64,000 nt of DNA from Acidobacteriota bacterium (GTDB lineage: Bacteria > Acidobacteriota > Blastocatellia > Pyrinomonadales > Pyrinomonadaceae). A model generated the notes under the pieces. That model was not told the origin of the DNA and did not search any database. It saw nothing but the letters and a program-made list of their open reading frames with translations. Where the stretch lies: positions 59,750-123,749 of the forward strand of contig JAIVJZ010000005.1 of assembly GCA_020199775.1 (NCBI GenBank), read 5' to 3'. The stretch's first letter is position 1. Each line of letters begins with the position of its first letter. Below are positions 16,535 through 26,029 of this stretch, one piece after another. The translations under genes were made by a program, and so were the position numbers.

Positions 16535-17800
16535 CTATTTCTTCTTACGCTTCGCGCCCATCCCGTTCTTGATCTGCTTGCGCAAGTTCGGCAGGCGCAA
16601 ATTGACCTTCTCCATTTCAAGGCCGTTCCGCGCGGCGTCGGCCTTTGCCAGAAACGTTTCATAGGCGGCGAGCGCGAGTTCGTATTCGCCCGTCAGGTCG
16701 TAGGCGCGCGCGAGCAGGAAATAGGTGACGGGCAGATCGGGGCGCGCGCGGTTGAGCCATTGATATTCGACGAGCGCGTCCGGGTATCGCTTCAACTCGT
16801 CGAGGGCGGTCGCGAGATTCGCGTGCGCCGCGTAGTTGTCGGGCGCGCTCGCAAGGATGCGCCGCAGGAGCGCGGCCGCTTCCTCGAAGTGACGCGCCTG
16901 CACGAGCGCGGACGCGTAGCCGGTCGCGTAGTTGATGCTGTTCGGAGCGAGTTCGGAGGCGCGACGATAATGCGTGAGCGATGTTGCCGGATCGTTGATG
17001 CGATATTTTTCGCCCGCGAGCGCGTGATAGTTGGCGAGGCGCGCGCGCAACTGCGTCGAGCCGGGCGCGGCGTTGAGAGCCGTTTCGACATCCGCGATGG
17101 CGCGCTCGTAATCGTCCGTGTCGGCGGCGAGTTCCGTCCGTTCTTCGATGGCGGCGACGTTGCCCGGTTCGAGCCGGAGCGCGCGTTCGACGCTCGCGGC
17201 GGCGGCCGCTTTGTCTCCGGCGAGGCGTTCGATGTGAGCGCGCGTCGCCCACATCGCGGCGGTCGCGTTCGCGTCGGCGGCGGTGGCGCGTTGGATCAGT
17301 TTAACGGCCTCTTCCTTCGCGCCCGCGCGCAGCCGCAGCGAGGCGAGTGCGGCGAGTGCGTTCGCGTCTTTCGCGTCGAGTTCGACGGCGCGGCGCAGGA
17401 ACGGTTCGGCTTTGGCATCGTCACCCGCGCGGACAAGGAGAAGGCCAAGCGCGGTCTGCGGGAGCGACCAGTCGCGGCGCAGTTCGACGGCGCGGCGCAG
17501 GGATTTTTCCGCCTCCGGTAATTGTTTGAGCGCGACGAGCGCGACGCCCTTCTGAAATTCCGCTTCGGGAAATTCGGGGCGCACCTTGATGGCTTCGGCG
17601 TAGAGCGAGACGGCGCGTGCCAGATCGCCCTTGGCGTGCGCGTCCTGCGCACGGTTGAAAATCCTTACCGGGTCGGCTTCGCCTTCGTCCGCGTCGTCGT
17701 CCGTCTGCGCGTGCAGCGACGCGGCGCAGGCCACGAAGATGAGCGACCAGACGAGGCCGCGCGCGATGAAGTGTGTCAGAAAAGGGCGTGTGAGTCTCAA
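16535..17800 (-). CDS. exported tetratricopeptide-repeat protein
   Basis: 421 residues if started at TTG 17800. This places a good signal peptide first (RLTRPFLTHFIARG, then VWSLIFVACAASLHA) and is preferred to GTG 17923, which adds 41 Arg-rich residues. The mature protein is roughly nine to ten TPR units in series (for example RAQDAHAKGDLARAVSLYAE, KSLRRAVELRRDWSLPQTAL, YDLTGEYELALAAYETFL) and a basic tail (KNGMGAKRKKK). TPR arrays bind partner proteins; here probably in the periplasm. It is the first gene of the minus-strand trio with 15857 and 15122. Confidence 0.8.
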   Translation of the reverse strand: MRLTRPFLTHFIARGLVWSLIFVACAASLHAQTDDDADEGEADPVRIFNRAQDAHAKGDLARAVSLYAEAIKVRPEFPEAEFQKGVALVALKQLPEAEKSLRRAVELRRDWSLPQTALGLLLVRAGDDAKAEPFLRRAVELDAKDANALAALASLRLRAGAKEEAVKLIQRATAADANATAAMWATRAHIERLAGDKAAAAASVERALRLEPGNVAAIEERTELAADTDDYERAIADVETALNAAPGSTQLRARLANYHALAGEKYRINDPATSLTHYRRASELAPNSINYATGYASALVQARHFEEAAALLRRILASAPDNYAAHANLATALDELKRYPDALVEYQWLNRARPDLPVTYFLLARAYDLTGEYELALAAYETFLAKADAARNGLEMEKVNLRLPNLRKQIKNGMGAKRKKK

Positions 17801-18115
17801 CTGCGACTGCTTTCGTTCGGATGTGAAATTTGTTTGCCGAAACGTGTACCGGAAGAGGTGTCGGCGACGCCGAAAGGCCGTTCTGCCGCGCGAGCATAAC
17901 ACGCGTTCCGAAGACGCGTCCACGACACTCTTTAACGAACCGGCGCGCTTTGTATGGATGATGGGTTGCGTCCTTCAAGATGCCTGCGATAACATGCGCC
18001 CTATCCTGATTTTCAAACTCAAACTTCGAGTCGGCCGCCGCGTTGGCGGCGGCGACGCCTCGGTCAGGTTGGCCGGCACTTTCAGAACGGACAGGGGTCT
18101 TAGAGCGGAGCGACG

Positions 18116-19003
18116 ATGGCTGTGAGCGGTTCGGTAGTTGAAGAGATTTTGCGCGGCGACGACGCCCGGCCGGAAACAGTTTCGACCGCAGCGGCCGAAA
18201 AAGAACTGGCCCTGCGCTCCCTCTTCCGCGAGATGAAATCCGTGCTCGTGGCTTTCTCCGGCGGCGTCGATAGTTCTTACGTGGCCTACGTCGCGGCGGG
18301 CGAACTGGGCGACGGCGCGCTCTGCGTGACCGGCGAATCCGCGAGCCTCGCCGCGCACCAGCGTTCGCAGGCCGCCGAGATCGCGGCGCGCTTCCGCTTC
18401 CGCCACGAGACCCTCCACACCGAAGAGATGTCCGACCCGCGCTACACGGCCAACGCGGGCGACCGCTGTTATTTCTGCAAGACCGAACTCTACTCGAAAC
18501 TCGCCCCGCTCGCCGCCGCGCGCAATTTCAGTTGCGTCGTTGACGGCTCGACGACGGACGACCTCGGCGACTACCGCCCCGGCCGCGCCGCCGCCGCCGA
18601 GCACGGCGTCCGCAGCCCGCTCGTCGAAGTGGGCATGACGAAGCGCGAGGTGCGCGAACTGAGTCGTCGTGCCGGACTGCCGACGTGGGACGCGCCCGCC
18701 AGCCCCTGCCTTTCTTCGCGCATCGCCTACGGGACGACCGTCACCATCAAACGCCTGCGCGAGGTGGAGACGGGCGAAGAGATCATGCGCTCGATGGGTT
18801 TTCGCGAGTTTCGCGTCAGGCATCACGACGAATTGGTGCGCCTCGAAATAGCCCCGGCCGAACTGGAAAACGCGCTCCGGCGCGAAGTCACGGACGAACT
18901 CGCGCGCCGCTTTCGCGCCCTCGGCTTCCGCTACGTGACGCTCGACCTGCACGGCTATCGCACGGGCGCAATGAACGAAATCTTAAAAGAACGTGAATCG
19001 TAA
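18116..19003 (+). CDS. larE: LarE-type sulfur transferase, three-cysteine variant
   Basis: 295 residues of the LarE PP-loop family, which adenylates and then sulfurates the pyridinium biscarboxylate precursor of the nickel-pincer cofactor of lactate racemase-type enzymes. The PP-loop SGGVDSS begins at about residue 48. Cys198 in PASPCLSSRI is the position of the sacrificial cysteine of Lactobacillus LarE. In addition, CYFC gives Cys118 and Cys121. From family knowledge, proteins with this CxxC plus the third Cys can hold a [4Fe-4S] cluster and act catalytically. GGAG precedes ATG 18116. No larA, larB or larC is present. Its last residues (ES) and stop lie in the following hairpin. Confidence 0.88.
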   Translation: MAVSGSVVEEILRGDDARPETVSTAAAEKELALRSLFREMKSVLVAFSGGVDSSYVAYVAAGELGDGALCVTGESASLAAHQRSQAAEIAARFRFRHETLHTEEMSDPRYTANAGDRCYFCKTELYSKLAPLAAARNFSCVVDGSTTDDLGDYRPGRAAAAEHGVRSPLVEVGMTKREVRELSRRAGLPTWDAPASPCLSSRIAYGTTVTIKRLREVETGEEIMRSMGFREFRVRHHDELVRLEIAPAELENALRREVTDELARRFRALGFRYVTLDLHGYRTGAMNEILKERES

Positions 19004-19068
19004 ATCGTCAATCGTGAATTGACCAACTATTCCTTATCTATTCACGATTGACGATTTACGACTCACGA
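18991..19068. repeat. heptad hairpin 10, class E (CGTGAAT/CGTAAAT/CGTCAAT)
   Basis: Left arm 18991-19020 and right arm 19037-19068 match at about 27 of 29 positions, with a loop of about 16 bases. The larE stop TAA (19001-19003) is inside the left arm. The right arm ends 4 bases before the GGAG that serves the next gene. Confidence 0.93.
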
Positions 19069-19081
19069 GATGGAGATGAAC

Positions 19082-20365
19082 ATGGCTACTACGATGGTTG
19101 AAGACGCGGTGCCGGAAGCGAAAGAAGCTAATCCGTTCGAGTCTATGATGTCGCGCTTCGACCGCGCGGCGAAGTTGCTCGACCTCAACTCCGACCTCTA
19201 CGCCGTGATGCGCGTGCCGAACCGGGAGTTGAAAGTTTATATCCCGGTGCGCATGGACTCCGGGCGCATACAGGTCTTTGAAGGGTTTCGCGTCCAGCAC
19301 AACTTCGCGCGCGGCCCGGCCAAGGGCGGCATCCGTTACGCGCCCGACGTGACGATTGAAGAGGTGCGCGCCCTCGCCGCGTGGATGACCTGGAAATGCG
19401 CGGTCGTCAACGTCCCGTTCGGCGGCGCGAAGGGCGGCGTCATCTGCGACCCGTGGCAGATGTCGCAGGGCGAGTTGGAACGTCTGACCCGCCGCTACGC
19501 CTCCGAGTTGATCGACATCATCGGGCCGGAGAAGGACGTGCCCGCGCCCGACATGAACACCAACGAGCAGACGATGGCGTGGATTATGGACACCTACTCG
19601 ATGCACGCGCGCCACACCGTCACGGCCGTGGTGACGGGTAAGCCGATTGACCTCGGCGGCTCGCGCGGGCGGCGCGAGGCCACGGGTCGCGGCGTCCTCT
19701 TCGTCGTCAACGAGGCGATGAAGAAGTTCAAAATGACGCCGCCCTCGACGCGCGTGGTCGTGCAGGGGTCGGGCAACGTCGGCGGCATCGGCGCACAGTT
19801 GATGCACGAGGCCGGTTATAAAGTGATCGCCATTTCCGACATGCACGGGGGCATCTACAACCCCGCCGGCATCGACATCCCCGCCGCGCTTGAGCATTTG
19901 CGGGCGACGCGCTCGTTCGAGGAATACCCGAACGCCGAGCGCATGTCGAACGCCGAATTGCTCGAAATCGAGTGCGACGTGCTCGTGCCCGCCGCCACCG
20001 AGAACCAGATCACGTCGCAAAACGCCGAGCGCATCAATTGCAAGGTGCTGGCCGAGGGCGCGAACGGCCCGACGACCGCCGCCGCTGACGCAATCCTTCA
20101 ACGCAAGGGCATCTTCGTGATTCCAGATATTTTAGCCAACGCGGGCGGCGTCACCGTCTCCTACTTCGAGTGGGTGCAGGATCGCATGGGCTACTTCTGG
20201 AAGGAGGACGTGGTCAACGAGCGTCTACAGGACGTGATGGTCGCCAGTTTTAACGAACTCGTGAAGTTCGCCGAGAAGCATAACGTGGACACGCGCACGG
20301 CCGCCTACATGCTCGCCATTGACCGCGTGGCTTACGACACACGCATGCGCGGCATCTACGCGTGA
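19082..20365 (+). CDS. gdhA: Glu/Leu/Phe/Val dehydrogenase, probably glutamate dehydrogenase
   Basis: 427 residues. The protein interconverts glutamate and 2-oxoglutarate with NAD(P) and joins nitrogen and TCA metabolism. Motifs are [10 protein letters not shown], the catalytic-lysine segment [28 protein letters not shown], and the Rossmann [10 protein letters not shown] in the C-terminal domain. The length fits hexameric bacterial and archaeal enzymes. ATG 19082 is chosen because GGAG ends six bases before it; ATG 19070 lies inside that binding site and directly at the hairpin edge. The gene is monocistronic, followed by a long low-GC spacer. Confidence 0.93.
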   Translation: MATTMVEDAVPEAKEANPFESMMSRFDRAAKLLDLNSDLYAVMRVPNRELKVYIPVRMDSGRIQVFEGFRVQHNFARGPAKGGIRYAPDVTIEEVRALAAWMTWKCAVVNVPFGGAKGGVICDPWQMSQGELERLTRRYASELIDIIGPEKDVPAPDMNTNEQTMAWIMDTYSMHARHTVTAVVTGKPIDLGGSRGRREATGRGVLFVVNEAMKKFKMTPPSTRVVVQGSGNVGGIGAQLMHEAGYKVIAISDMHGGIYNPAGIDIPAALEHLRATRSFEEYPNAERMSNAELLEIECDVLVPAATENQITSQNAERINCKVLAEGANGPTTAAADAILQRKGIFVIPDILANAGGVTVSYFEWVQDRMGYFWKEDVVNERLQDVMVASFNELVKFAEKHNVDTRTAAYMLAIDRVAYDTRMRGIYA

Positions 20366-20408
20366 CAAAAACGTGTAGGGATTTTTAATGCTAAGTGGTG
20401 AAAAAGTC

Positions 20409-20437
20409 TTGATTTCCGCGCCAATGTAGAGTATGGT
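20409..20437 (+). promoter_or_regulatory. possible sigma70 promoter
   Basis: TTGATT (20409-20414) and TATGGT (20432-20437) with a 17-base spacer. If used, it would give the OmpA-like gene a leader of about 450 bases. A second, weaker candidate is the TTGACT near 20706. Confidence 0.3.
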
Positions 20438-20896
20438 CTGCCGGAAATTGTTATGTAGGAGCAGAGTCGGAAAGTGTAACCTGACGATAAAGTTCCTGCA
20501 TTTCGAGTTCGCGGCGTTGACATGGGCGTCACTGTTTTGTATAAGCAGTAACGTCTTACAGTTAATCAGGCTAAAGAAGAATACAGTTGAGAGGCGCAAA
20601 GAGGCAGGTTTTAAGCGCCCGCGAACACAGAATACGTGTTCGGCTCCTCTCGCTGCTCCGCTCCAGCTACAAGGCGTTTCGTTCGATGGGCGGTAGCAGT
20701 TTTACATTGACTCTGTTGTGTACGCTTGTAGTTGGAGCGTCTGCATCCCACCAAAAGTACAAGGGAATGTTCGTGTTATCACGATGAAAATCGTCGGACA
20801 ACAAATTTACACGGGCAAACGCGCGCACCTTTGGGCAGGGATCGGCAGTCGCCCCTTCCCGCAAAATTACATTACTCATTTCGCAGGAGGAATGCG
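20438..20896 (+). other. gene-free, lower-GC leader upstream of the OmpA-like gene
   Basis: About 460 bases with visibly more A and T than the neighbours and no convincing gene; short open frames on both strands lack coding-like composition and ribosome binding sites. No known riboswitch was recognised. It ends in AGGAGG at 20886-20891, the strong ribosome binding site of the next gene. Confidence 0.5.
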
Positions 20897-23158
20897 ATGA
20901 GACTCGCGAGAAGAGCGTCCGTTATGGCGCTCACCCTGTTGGTGCTGTGTGCCGCAGTATCAGCTCAAACACTTCGGCCGGCGGATGATCCGAGAAACAC
21001 CGCTCCGACCGTAGGCACAGGCGGCCCCGTTGGTGGCCCCACCGGACTCTTCACCATTTACGACGGCCAGACGCTGCGTAAAGGTGAATTCACTTTCAGC
21101 ATTGCATACAGCAACTTTGACCGCGACCCGGGCAACGTGGACATCACGGAAGTCCCGGTCAGTTTCCAGATCGGTCTCTCCGACCATCTGGAACTGTTCT
21201 TCAATACGGACGCGTATCGCGGCGTCAAAGTTAACAGCCCGCAGAATCTGTCGAGCTTCTACCTGCCGAACACTGCGATCAACACACAGCAGTTGTTCCC
21301 GAACGGAACGTTCGGCCCGAACAGATTGCAAAGCCCCGGGGCTATCGTGCTCGCGCCGATCAACGTCATTAACGGCCGCACCGGGCAGATTCAGGGCACG
21401 CTCTTCCGTCCCTTCGGGAATCAGCCCTTCGTGCAATTCCCGTTCGTCGGCGGCTCGGCGGGTAACTTCCAGAACGGCATCCCCGGTAACAACCTGAGAT
21501 TCACGTTCACGTTGGCCGGCCCGACCGGCGACAACGCCGGCGGCAGCAACTTCGGCGCGGCGGCCAACTTCCCCGGCATCGGTTCGGTGTTCGGCAGCAT
21601 CCTGCCGGGCGTCGTGCTGACGCAGAGGGTTGTGCCCGCGACGCTCACGACGTTCGCGCAAGTTGTGCCAGACACGTTTACCGTCGCCCCGACCTATTTG
21701 CCGGATGCGCCGTTCATCAGCCGCCTCTACGGCGAGTCGGCGTTCAGCACGTTCAGCATCGGCGCGAAGTTTCGCTTCACGGGGCCGAACAACCCGTTCG
21801 GCATCGGCTTGATCCCGTTCTACCGGTTCTACGCCGACACGGCCGACGACCGCAACGGCTTCAACCAGATGCAGCGCGGCGCGAGCCCCGGCGGCAGCCT
21901 CGGCGACTTCGGCCTGATCGGCTTTGTTGACGGTCGCCTGAGCCGTAGCGTCAACGTCTCCGCCAACGTCGGCTACATCCTGAACAGCAACCCGCGCAGC
22001 GAGTTGTTGGGCGACGCGGCTCTGCTCGACCGTCCCGACGAGTTGCTCGCGGGCGTCGGCATCGACTTCCCGGTCAACCGCCACTTCCAGCCGATCATCG
22101 AAGTGAAATCGGTGCAGTACGTGGGCGGCAGGACGCCGAATGCGTTCCATAACAACCCGGTTGATTTCCTGGCCGGCGTTCGCATCTTCCCGCGCCGCTG
22201 GCTGGGCTTCAGCGCGGCCTACCGCGCGCACATGACACAGCAGGGCGGCCGCATCTTCAACGACCGCGGCCAGGCGGATTTCCCGCGCGGCTTCGTCCGT
22301 TCGCAAGACCCGCACGGCTACATCTTCCAGTTCTGGGCCGGTCGGCGCAACGAACGTGCTCCTACCGTCGTCCCGAACAACCCGCCGACGACGGCCGTTT
22401 CGGCCAGCCCGTCGAGAGTGGTACTGGCGGCTGACTGCCCGCCGGATCAACGTCCGAGAGAAGGCTGCGTGGCTACCGGCAGCACGGTTCAACTCGCGGC
22501 TAACGCGACTGACCCCGACGGCGACACGCTGCTCTACACCTGGTCAACCACCGGCGGCCGCATCACGGGCGACGGCGCGAACGTGACGTGGGACTTGTCG
22601 GGCGTCCAGCCCGGCACGTACACGGCTTCCGTCGAAGTTGACGACGGTTGCGGTTGTATCGCGTTCTCTTCGACCACGGTGACGGTTGAGCGTTGCGAAT
22701 GCGAAATCATCCCGATTCCGCCGACGCCGCAGCCGACTGTGGAAATCCCGCAGCCGACACCTCCGCCGCCGACGCCGACCCAGTTCGACACCTACGGCCG
22801 TATCGCGCGTAATGACGAGAAAGCACGTCTCGACAACTTCGCGATTCAGTTGCAGAACGATCCGGGCGCGCAGGGCTACATCATCGCCTACGGCGGACGC
22901 CGTGGCCCGGCCGGTGAAGCTCAGACCCGTGCCGATTTCGCCAAGAACTATCTGGTGAACTCGCGCGGCATCGACCCGGGACGACTCGTCACGGTTGACG
23001 GCGGATTCAGAGAAGAGGCCACCACCGAACTCTGGCTCGTGCCGGGTGGCGCGACACCGCCCACCGCAACGCCAAACGTTGACGCGAGCGAGGTGCAAAC
23101 CACACGCCCGCCGAGACGCGCGCCGCGCAGACGCGGCAGGCGAGACGACGACGAGTAG
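20897..23158 (+). CDS. OmpA-like outer-membrane protein with PKD-type domain
   Basis: 753 residues. A signal peptide (RRASVMALTLLVLCAAVSAQ) is followed by a long Gly/Asn/Phe-rich region (about 40-480) with alternating pattern, as in an outer-membrane beta barrel. A PKD/Ig-like domain is at about 505-600 (NATDPDGDTLLYTW, YTASVEVDDGCGC), followed by a Pro/Thr linker and an OmpA-type domain at about 625-715 (GRIARNDEKARLDNFA, NYLVNSRGIDPGRLVTVDGG). An Arg/Asp tail (RRAPRRRGRRDDDE) closes it. The OmpA part would bind peptidoglycan while the barrel sits in the outer membrane. AGGAGG 5-6 bases upstream fixes ATG 20897. The gene is likely highly expressed. Confidence 0.85.
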   Translation: MRLARRASVMALTLLVLCAAVSAQTLRPADDPRNTAPTVGTGGPVGGPTGLFTIYDGQTLRKGEFTFSIAYSNFDRDPGNVDITEVPVSFQIGLSDHLELFFNTDAYRGVKVNSPQNLSSFYLPNTAINTQQLFPNGTFGPNRLQSPGAIVLAPINVINGRTGQIQGTLFRPFGNQPFVQFPFVGGSAGNFQNGIPGNNLRFTFTLAGPTGDNAGGSNFGAAANFPGIGSVFGSILPGVVLTQRVVPATLTTFAQVVPDTFTVAPTYLPDAPFISRLYGESAFSTFSIGAKFRFTGPNNPFGIGLIPFYRFYADTADDRNGFNQMQRGASPGGSLGDFGLIGFVDGRLSRSVNVSANVGYILNSNPRSELLGDAALLDRPDELLAGVGIDFPVNRHFQPIIEVKSVQYVGGRTPNAFHNNPVDFLAGVRIFPRRWLGFSAAYRAHMTQQGGRIFNDRGQADFPRGFVRSQDPHGYIFQFWAGRRNERAPTVVPNNPPTTAVSASPSRVVLAADCPPDQRPREGCVATGSTVQLAANATDPDGDTLLYTWSTTGGRITGDGANVTWDLSGVQPGTYTASVEVDDGCGCIAFSSTTVTVERCECEIIPIPPTPQPTVEIPQPTPPPPTPTQFDTYGRIARNDEKARLDNFAIQLQNDPGAQGYIIAYGGRRGPAGEAQTRADFAKNYLVNSRGIDPGRLVTVDGGFREEATTELWLVPGGATPPTATPNVDASEVQTTRPPRRAPRRRGRRDDDE

Positions 23159-23220
23159 TTAGAACAAGAAACGCTCGCGCCGCGGCCGCAAAACGCGCCG
23201 CACGCGACCTCAATCGAAGC

Positions 23221-23260
23221 GCGGGCGATGTTTCTCCACAGGGAAGCATCGCCCGCTTCG
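23221..23260 (+). terminator. terminator of the OmpA-like gene
   Basis: A 10-bp perfect stem GCGGGCGATG (23221-23230) with 23247-23256 has a 16-base loop and is followed by TTCGCTTTT. It lies about 60 bases after the stop. Confidence 0.65.
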
Positions 23261-23373
23261 CTTTTGCCCGCGCGACGGCGCAAGACTTCGTACAACTACC
23301 CCGATTGCATCGCGCATCTTAAAGCGTGTTGAATTTCCCGAATATTTCGACACCAGTTGTCGCAGACACTAGT

Positions 23374-23379
23374 TATAAT
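23374..23379 (+). promoter_or_regulatory. -10 box TATAAT upstream of the BNR-repeat gene
   Basis: A perfect TATAAT 70 bases before the ATG. A TTGTCG lies only 11 bases upstream of it, and no -35 at normal spacing stands out. Confidence 0.35.
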
Positions 23380-23449
23380 CACCGACCGAGTTACTTGCTG
23401 GTAGAATTATCCCCCGAGTTTTAAACGCCAGATGCCACAGAGGACACAG

Positions 23450-25852
23450 ATGACCCGGCCTATGAAAAAAATATCCTTGTACTTCGTCCTTTTAACTTTA
23501 ATTGCCACGCTGGCATTGCCGCCGCAGGCCGCCGCCGCCGAACATTTTGTTGACACCACGCAGGACGCCGCCGAGCGCACCCTGAGTTGGTCGGTCGCCG
23601 GGCCGATGGGCGGCGACGTGCGCGAACTCGTCGTTGACCCGACCGACCCGCAGCACCTTCTTCTCGGAACAATTGACGGGCAGATTTACCAGTCCACGGA
23701 CGGCGCGCGCACATGGGCGCGGCTCGTAAATTTCAACCGCCCGAGCATCTATATCGACCACATCATCATCGACCCGCGCGACTCCAAGACCATGTATGTC
23801 GCCGCGCACAAACACAAAGAGCCGGGCGGGTTCTTCAAGACGACCGACGGCGGCGAGACGTGGCGCGAGGCGACGGAACTGAAGACGGAAGCCCTGCATT
23901 CGCTCGCGCAGTCGTCCTCCGACCCGAACATTCTGATCGTCGGCTCGAATCGGGGCGTCTACCGCTCAACCGATTCCGGCGAGACGTGGACGCAGCTTCC
24001 GACCTCCGCCTACCCCGACATCCGCAACGTCGAGTCCATCGCCGTTGACCCGCGCGACCCGCGCGCCATCTACGTCGGCACGTGGCACTTACCGTGGAAG
24101 ACCGAGGACGGCGGGCAAACATGGAAATCCATCAAGACCGGCATGATTGACGACTCGGATGTCTTTGCCATCGAGATCGACGAGACCCGCCCCAATCACG
24201 TGATCGCCTCCGCGTGCAGCGGCATCTACGAGTCGCAGAACGCGGGCGCGAGCTGGCGCAAGGTGCAGGGCATCCCGTCGCAATCGCGCCGCACGCGCGA
24301 CATCATGCAGCACCCGGCCATCCCTTCGACTATCTTCGCCGGGACGACCGAGGGTTTCTGGCGTTCCACGAACGGCGGCAATTCGTGGATGCTCACCACC
24401 TCGCGCACGCTCGAAATCAACGCCATCGCCGTGCACCGGAAAGAGCCGCAGACGGTCTACATCGGCACGAACAACTACGGCGTGATGGTCTCGCGCGACG
24501 GCGGTAAAAACTTTCTGCCCAGCAACGAGGGCTACAGCGGCCGACGCGCTTACGCCATTACGCCCGACCGCGAGCGCGTGGGCCGCGTCTACGCGACGAC
24601 GATCAACACGGCGACGGGCGGCGGTTTCTTCTTCGTCAGCAACGACAGCGGCGCGACGTGGCAGCCTTCCATGCGCAACATGCCGAGCCGCCTGATCGCC
24701 TATTCGATCCTGCAAGACCGCACGGACGGCAACATCATTTATCTCGGAACTAACCTCGGCGTGTATCGCTCGGCCGACCGCGGTTTGTCGTGGGCGCCCA
24801 TCGGCGCGCCTGACGCGAAATCGCCCGTCGCCAAACCGCCGAGGAGCCGCGCCGCCCGACGCAGGGCGGCGGCGAGCGCGACGGCAGCGGCGCAAGAGCC
24901 GCGTCCCGCCCCGCCCGTGCCCGCAAAACGCGCCGACGACATGGTGATGCGCGCGCAGGCGGCTTTGAACGCGGCGGGCTACAACGTCGGCACGCCCGAC
25001 GGGCAGGCGGGCACACGCACCGTCGCCGCGGTCAGGCGTTTTCAGGCGGCGAAGGCAATACCGCAGACGGGCAAGTTTGACGAGGTGACTTTAACCGCGC
25101 TCGGACTCGGCGGCGGCAAGCAGTCGTCGGGCGTCGAACAGGGAATCCAGAATGCGACCATCGCGTTAACTGAAACCGTCAACGCGCTCGCATACCTGCC
25201 GGAAGCCAACGGCACTTTGAACATTCTCGCCGCGACCAACAACGGACTCTACCGCAGCTCCGATCCGGCGAAGGGTTGGGAGAAGATGCCCTTCGGCGAG
25301 GGGCTCGACGCGCGCACCCTGTCGGTTTCCACGAGCGCGCAAAATCCGCAGACCATCTACGTCGGCACATCAACCTCCGGCGTGCTCATCTCGCGCGACA
25401 GCGGGCAGACGTGGCGCGCGGTCGACGGCATTCCGAAGGGCGTGCCCGTCAACATCATCGAGCAAGACCCGGAGCGTTCCGCCTACGTCTACGTCGGCAC
25501 GTCGCACACGCTTTTCGTCTCGCACGACGGCGGCGAGACTTGGAAACGCCGCGGCGGCAACCTGCCCTACGGCAGTTTCACCAGCATCCTCATCAACCCG
25601 AAAAACACCGACGAGATTTTCGTCGGCAGCGCACACGAGCGCGCCGAAGGCAACGGCGTTTTTCATTCGATAGACGCGGGCCAAACTTGGAAACGAGTTG
25701 ATCCCGAACTGCCGAGCCGTCGCGTGTGGGCGCTCGCCTTCGACACGCGCGAATCCGGCAAACTTCTCATCGGCTCGCACTCGGCGGGCGTCTACATCGT
25801 CCAGCGCGACCTGACCACGACGACGACGGCGGTCGTCCCGGCGCAGCCGTAA
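23450..25852 (+). CDS. exported BNR/VPS10-like beta-propeller protein with inserted peptidoglycan-binding domain
   Basis: 800 residues. A signal peptide (KKISLYFVLLTLIATLALPPQAAAA) is followed by many BNR/Asp-box-like repeats (STDGARTW, TTDGGETW, STDSGETW, SRDGGKNF, SNDSGATW, SHDGGETW). These are typical of sortilin/sialidase-type propellers, and the repeats continue to the C-terminus. Between the two propeller halves (about 498-555) sits a PG_binding_1 domain (QAALNAAGYNVGTPDGQAG, TRTVAAVRRFQ), preceded by an Ala/Pro/Arg linker. The protein probably associates with the wall; the ligand is unknown. GAGG six bases upstream supports ATG 23450; ATG 23462 is a second choice. Confidence 0.83.
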   Translation: MTRPMKKISLYFVLLTLIATLALPPQAAAAEHFVDTTQDAAERTLSWSVAGPMGGDVRELVVDPTDPQHLLLGTIDGQIYQSTDGARTWARLVNFNRPSIYIDHIIIDPRDSKTMYVAAHKHKEPGGFFKTTDGGETWREATELKTEALHSLAQSSSDPNILIVGSNRGVYRSTDSGETWTQLPTSAYPDIRNVESIAVDPRDPRAIYVGTWHLPWKTEDGGQTWKSIKTGMIDDSDVFAIEIDETRPNHVIASACSGIYESQNAGASWRKVQGIPSQSRRTRDIMQHPAIPSTIFAGTTEGFWRSTNGGNSWMLTTSRTLEINAIAVHRKEPQTVYIGTNNYGVMVSRDGGKNFLPSNEGYSGRRAYAITPDRERVGRVYATTINTATGGGFFFVSNDSGATWQPSMRNMPSRLIAYSILQDRTDGNIIYLGTNLGVYRSADRGLSWAPIGAPDAKSPVAKPPRSRAARRRAAASATAAAQEPRPAPPVPAKRADDMVMRAQAALNAAGYNVGTPDGQAGTRTVAAVRRFQAAKAIPQTGKFDEVTLTALGLGGGKQSSGVEQGIQNATIALTETVNALAYLPEANGTLNILAATNNGLYRSSDPAKGWEKMPFGEGLDARTLSVSTSAQNPQTIYVGTSTSGVLISRDSGQTWRAVDGIPKGVPVNIIEQDPERSAYVYVGTSHTLFVSHDGGETWKRRGGNLPYGSFTSILINPKNTDEIFVGSAHERAEGNGVFHSIDAGQTWKRVDPELPSRRVWALAFDTRESGKLLIGSHSAGVYIVQRDLTTTTTAVVPAQP

Positions 25853-25891
25853 TGGATGATGTTTGAGCGGCCGAAGCAATCGACATGATTA

Positions 25892-25940
25892 GGGAAATGG
25901 TCAGCGGGTGAATGATATTTTCCGTTGACCATTTCCCTTT
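25892..25940 (+). terminator. hairpin terminator after the BNR-repeat gene
   Basis: A 16-bp stem with one mismatch (25892-25907, GGGAAATGGTCAGCGG, with 25922-25937) and a 14-base loop is followed by TTT. It lies 40 bases after the stop codon. It is not a heptad array, though the arm sequence recalls class B/D words. Confidence 0.7.
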
Positions 25941-25999
25941 AACTTTAAAGATTCACACCTGACGCCCGTCACTTGTCGCCCGTCATTCCCCATATTGCC

Positions 26000-26029
26000 T
26001 TGACAGCCTTGCGCGTGGGCGTGTACATT
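26000..26029 (+). promoter_or_regulatory. rpsA: sigma70-type promoter of rpsA
   Basis: Consensus TTGACA (26000-26005) and TACATT (26024-26029), spacer 18 bases. It would produce a leader of about 290 bases. Confidence 0.6.

Noticed and set aside
20960..22492. 510-codon minus-strand frame opposite the OmpA-like gene
   Set aside because: Arg/Val/Asp/Glu-rich, starts in the PKD region of the opposite gene; no domain visible.
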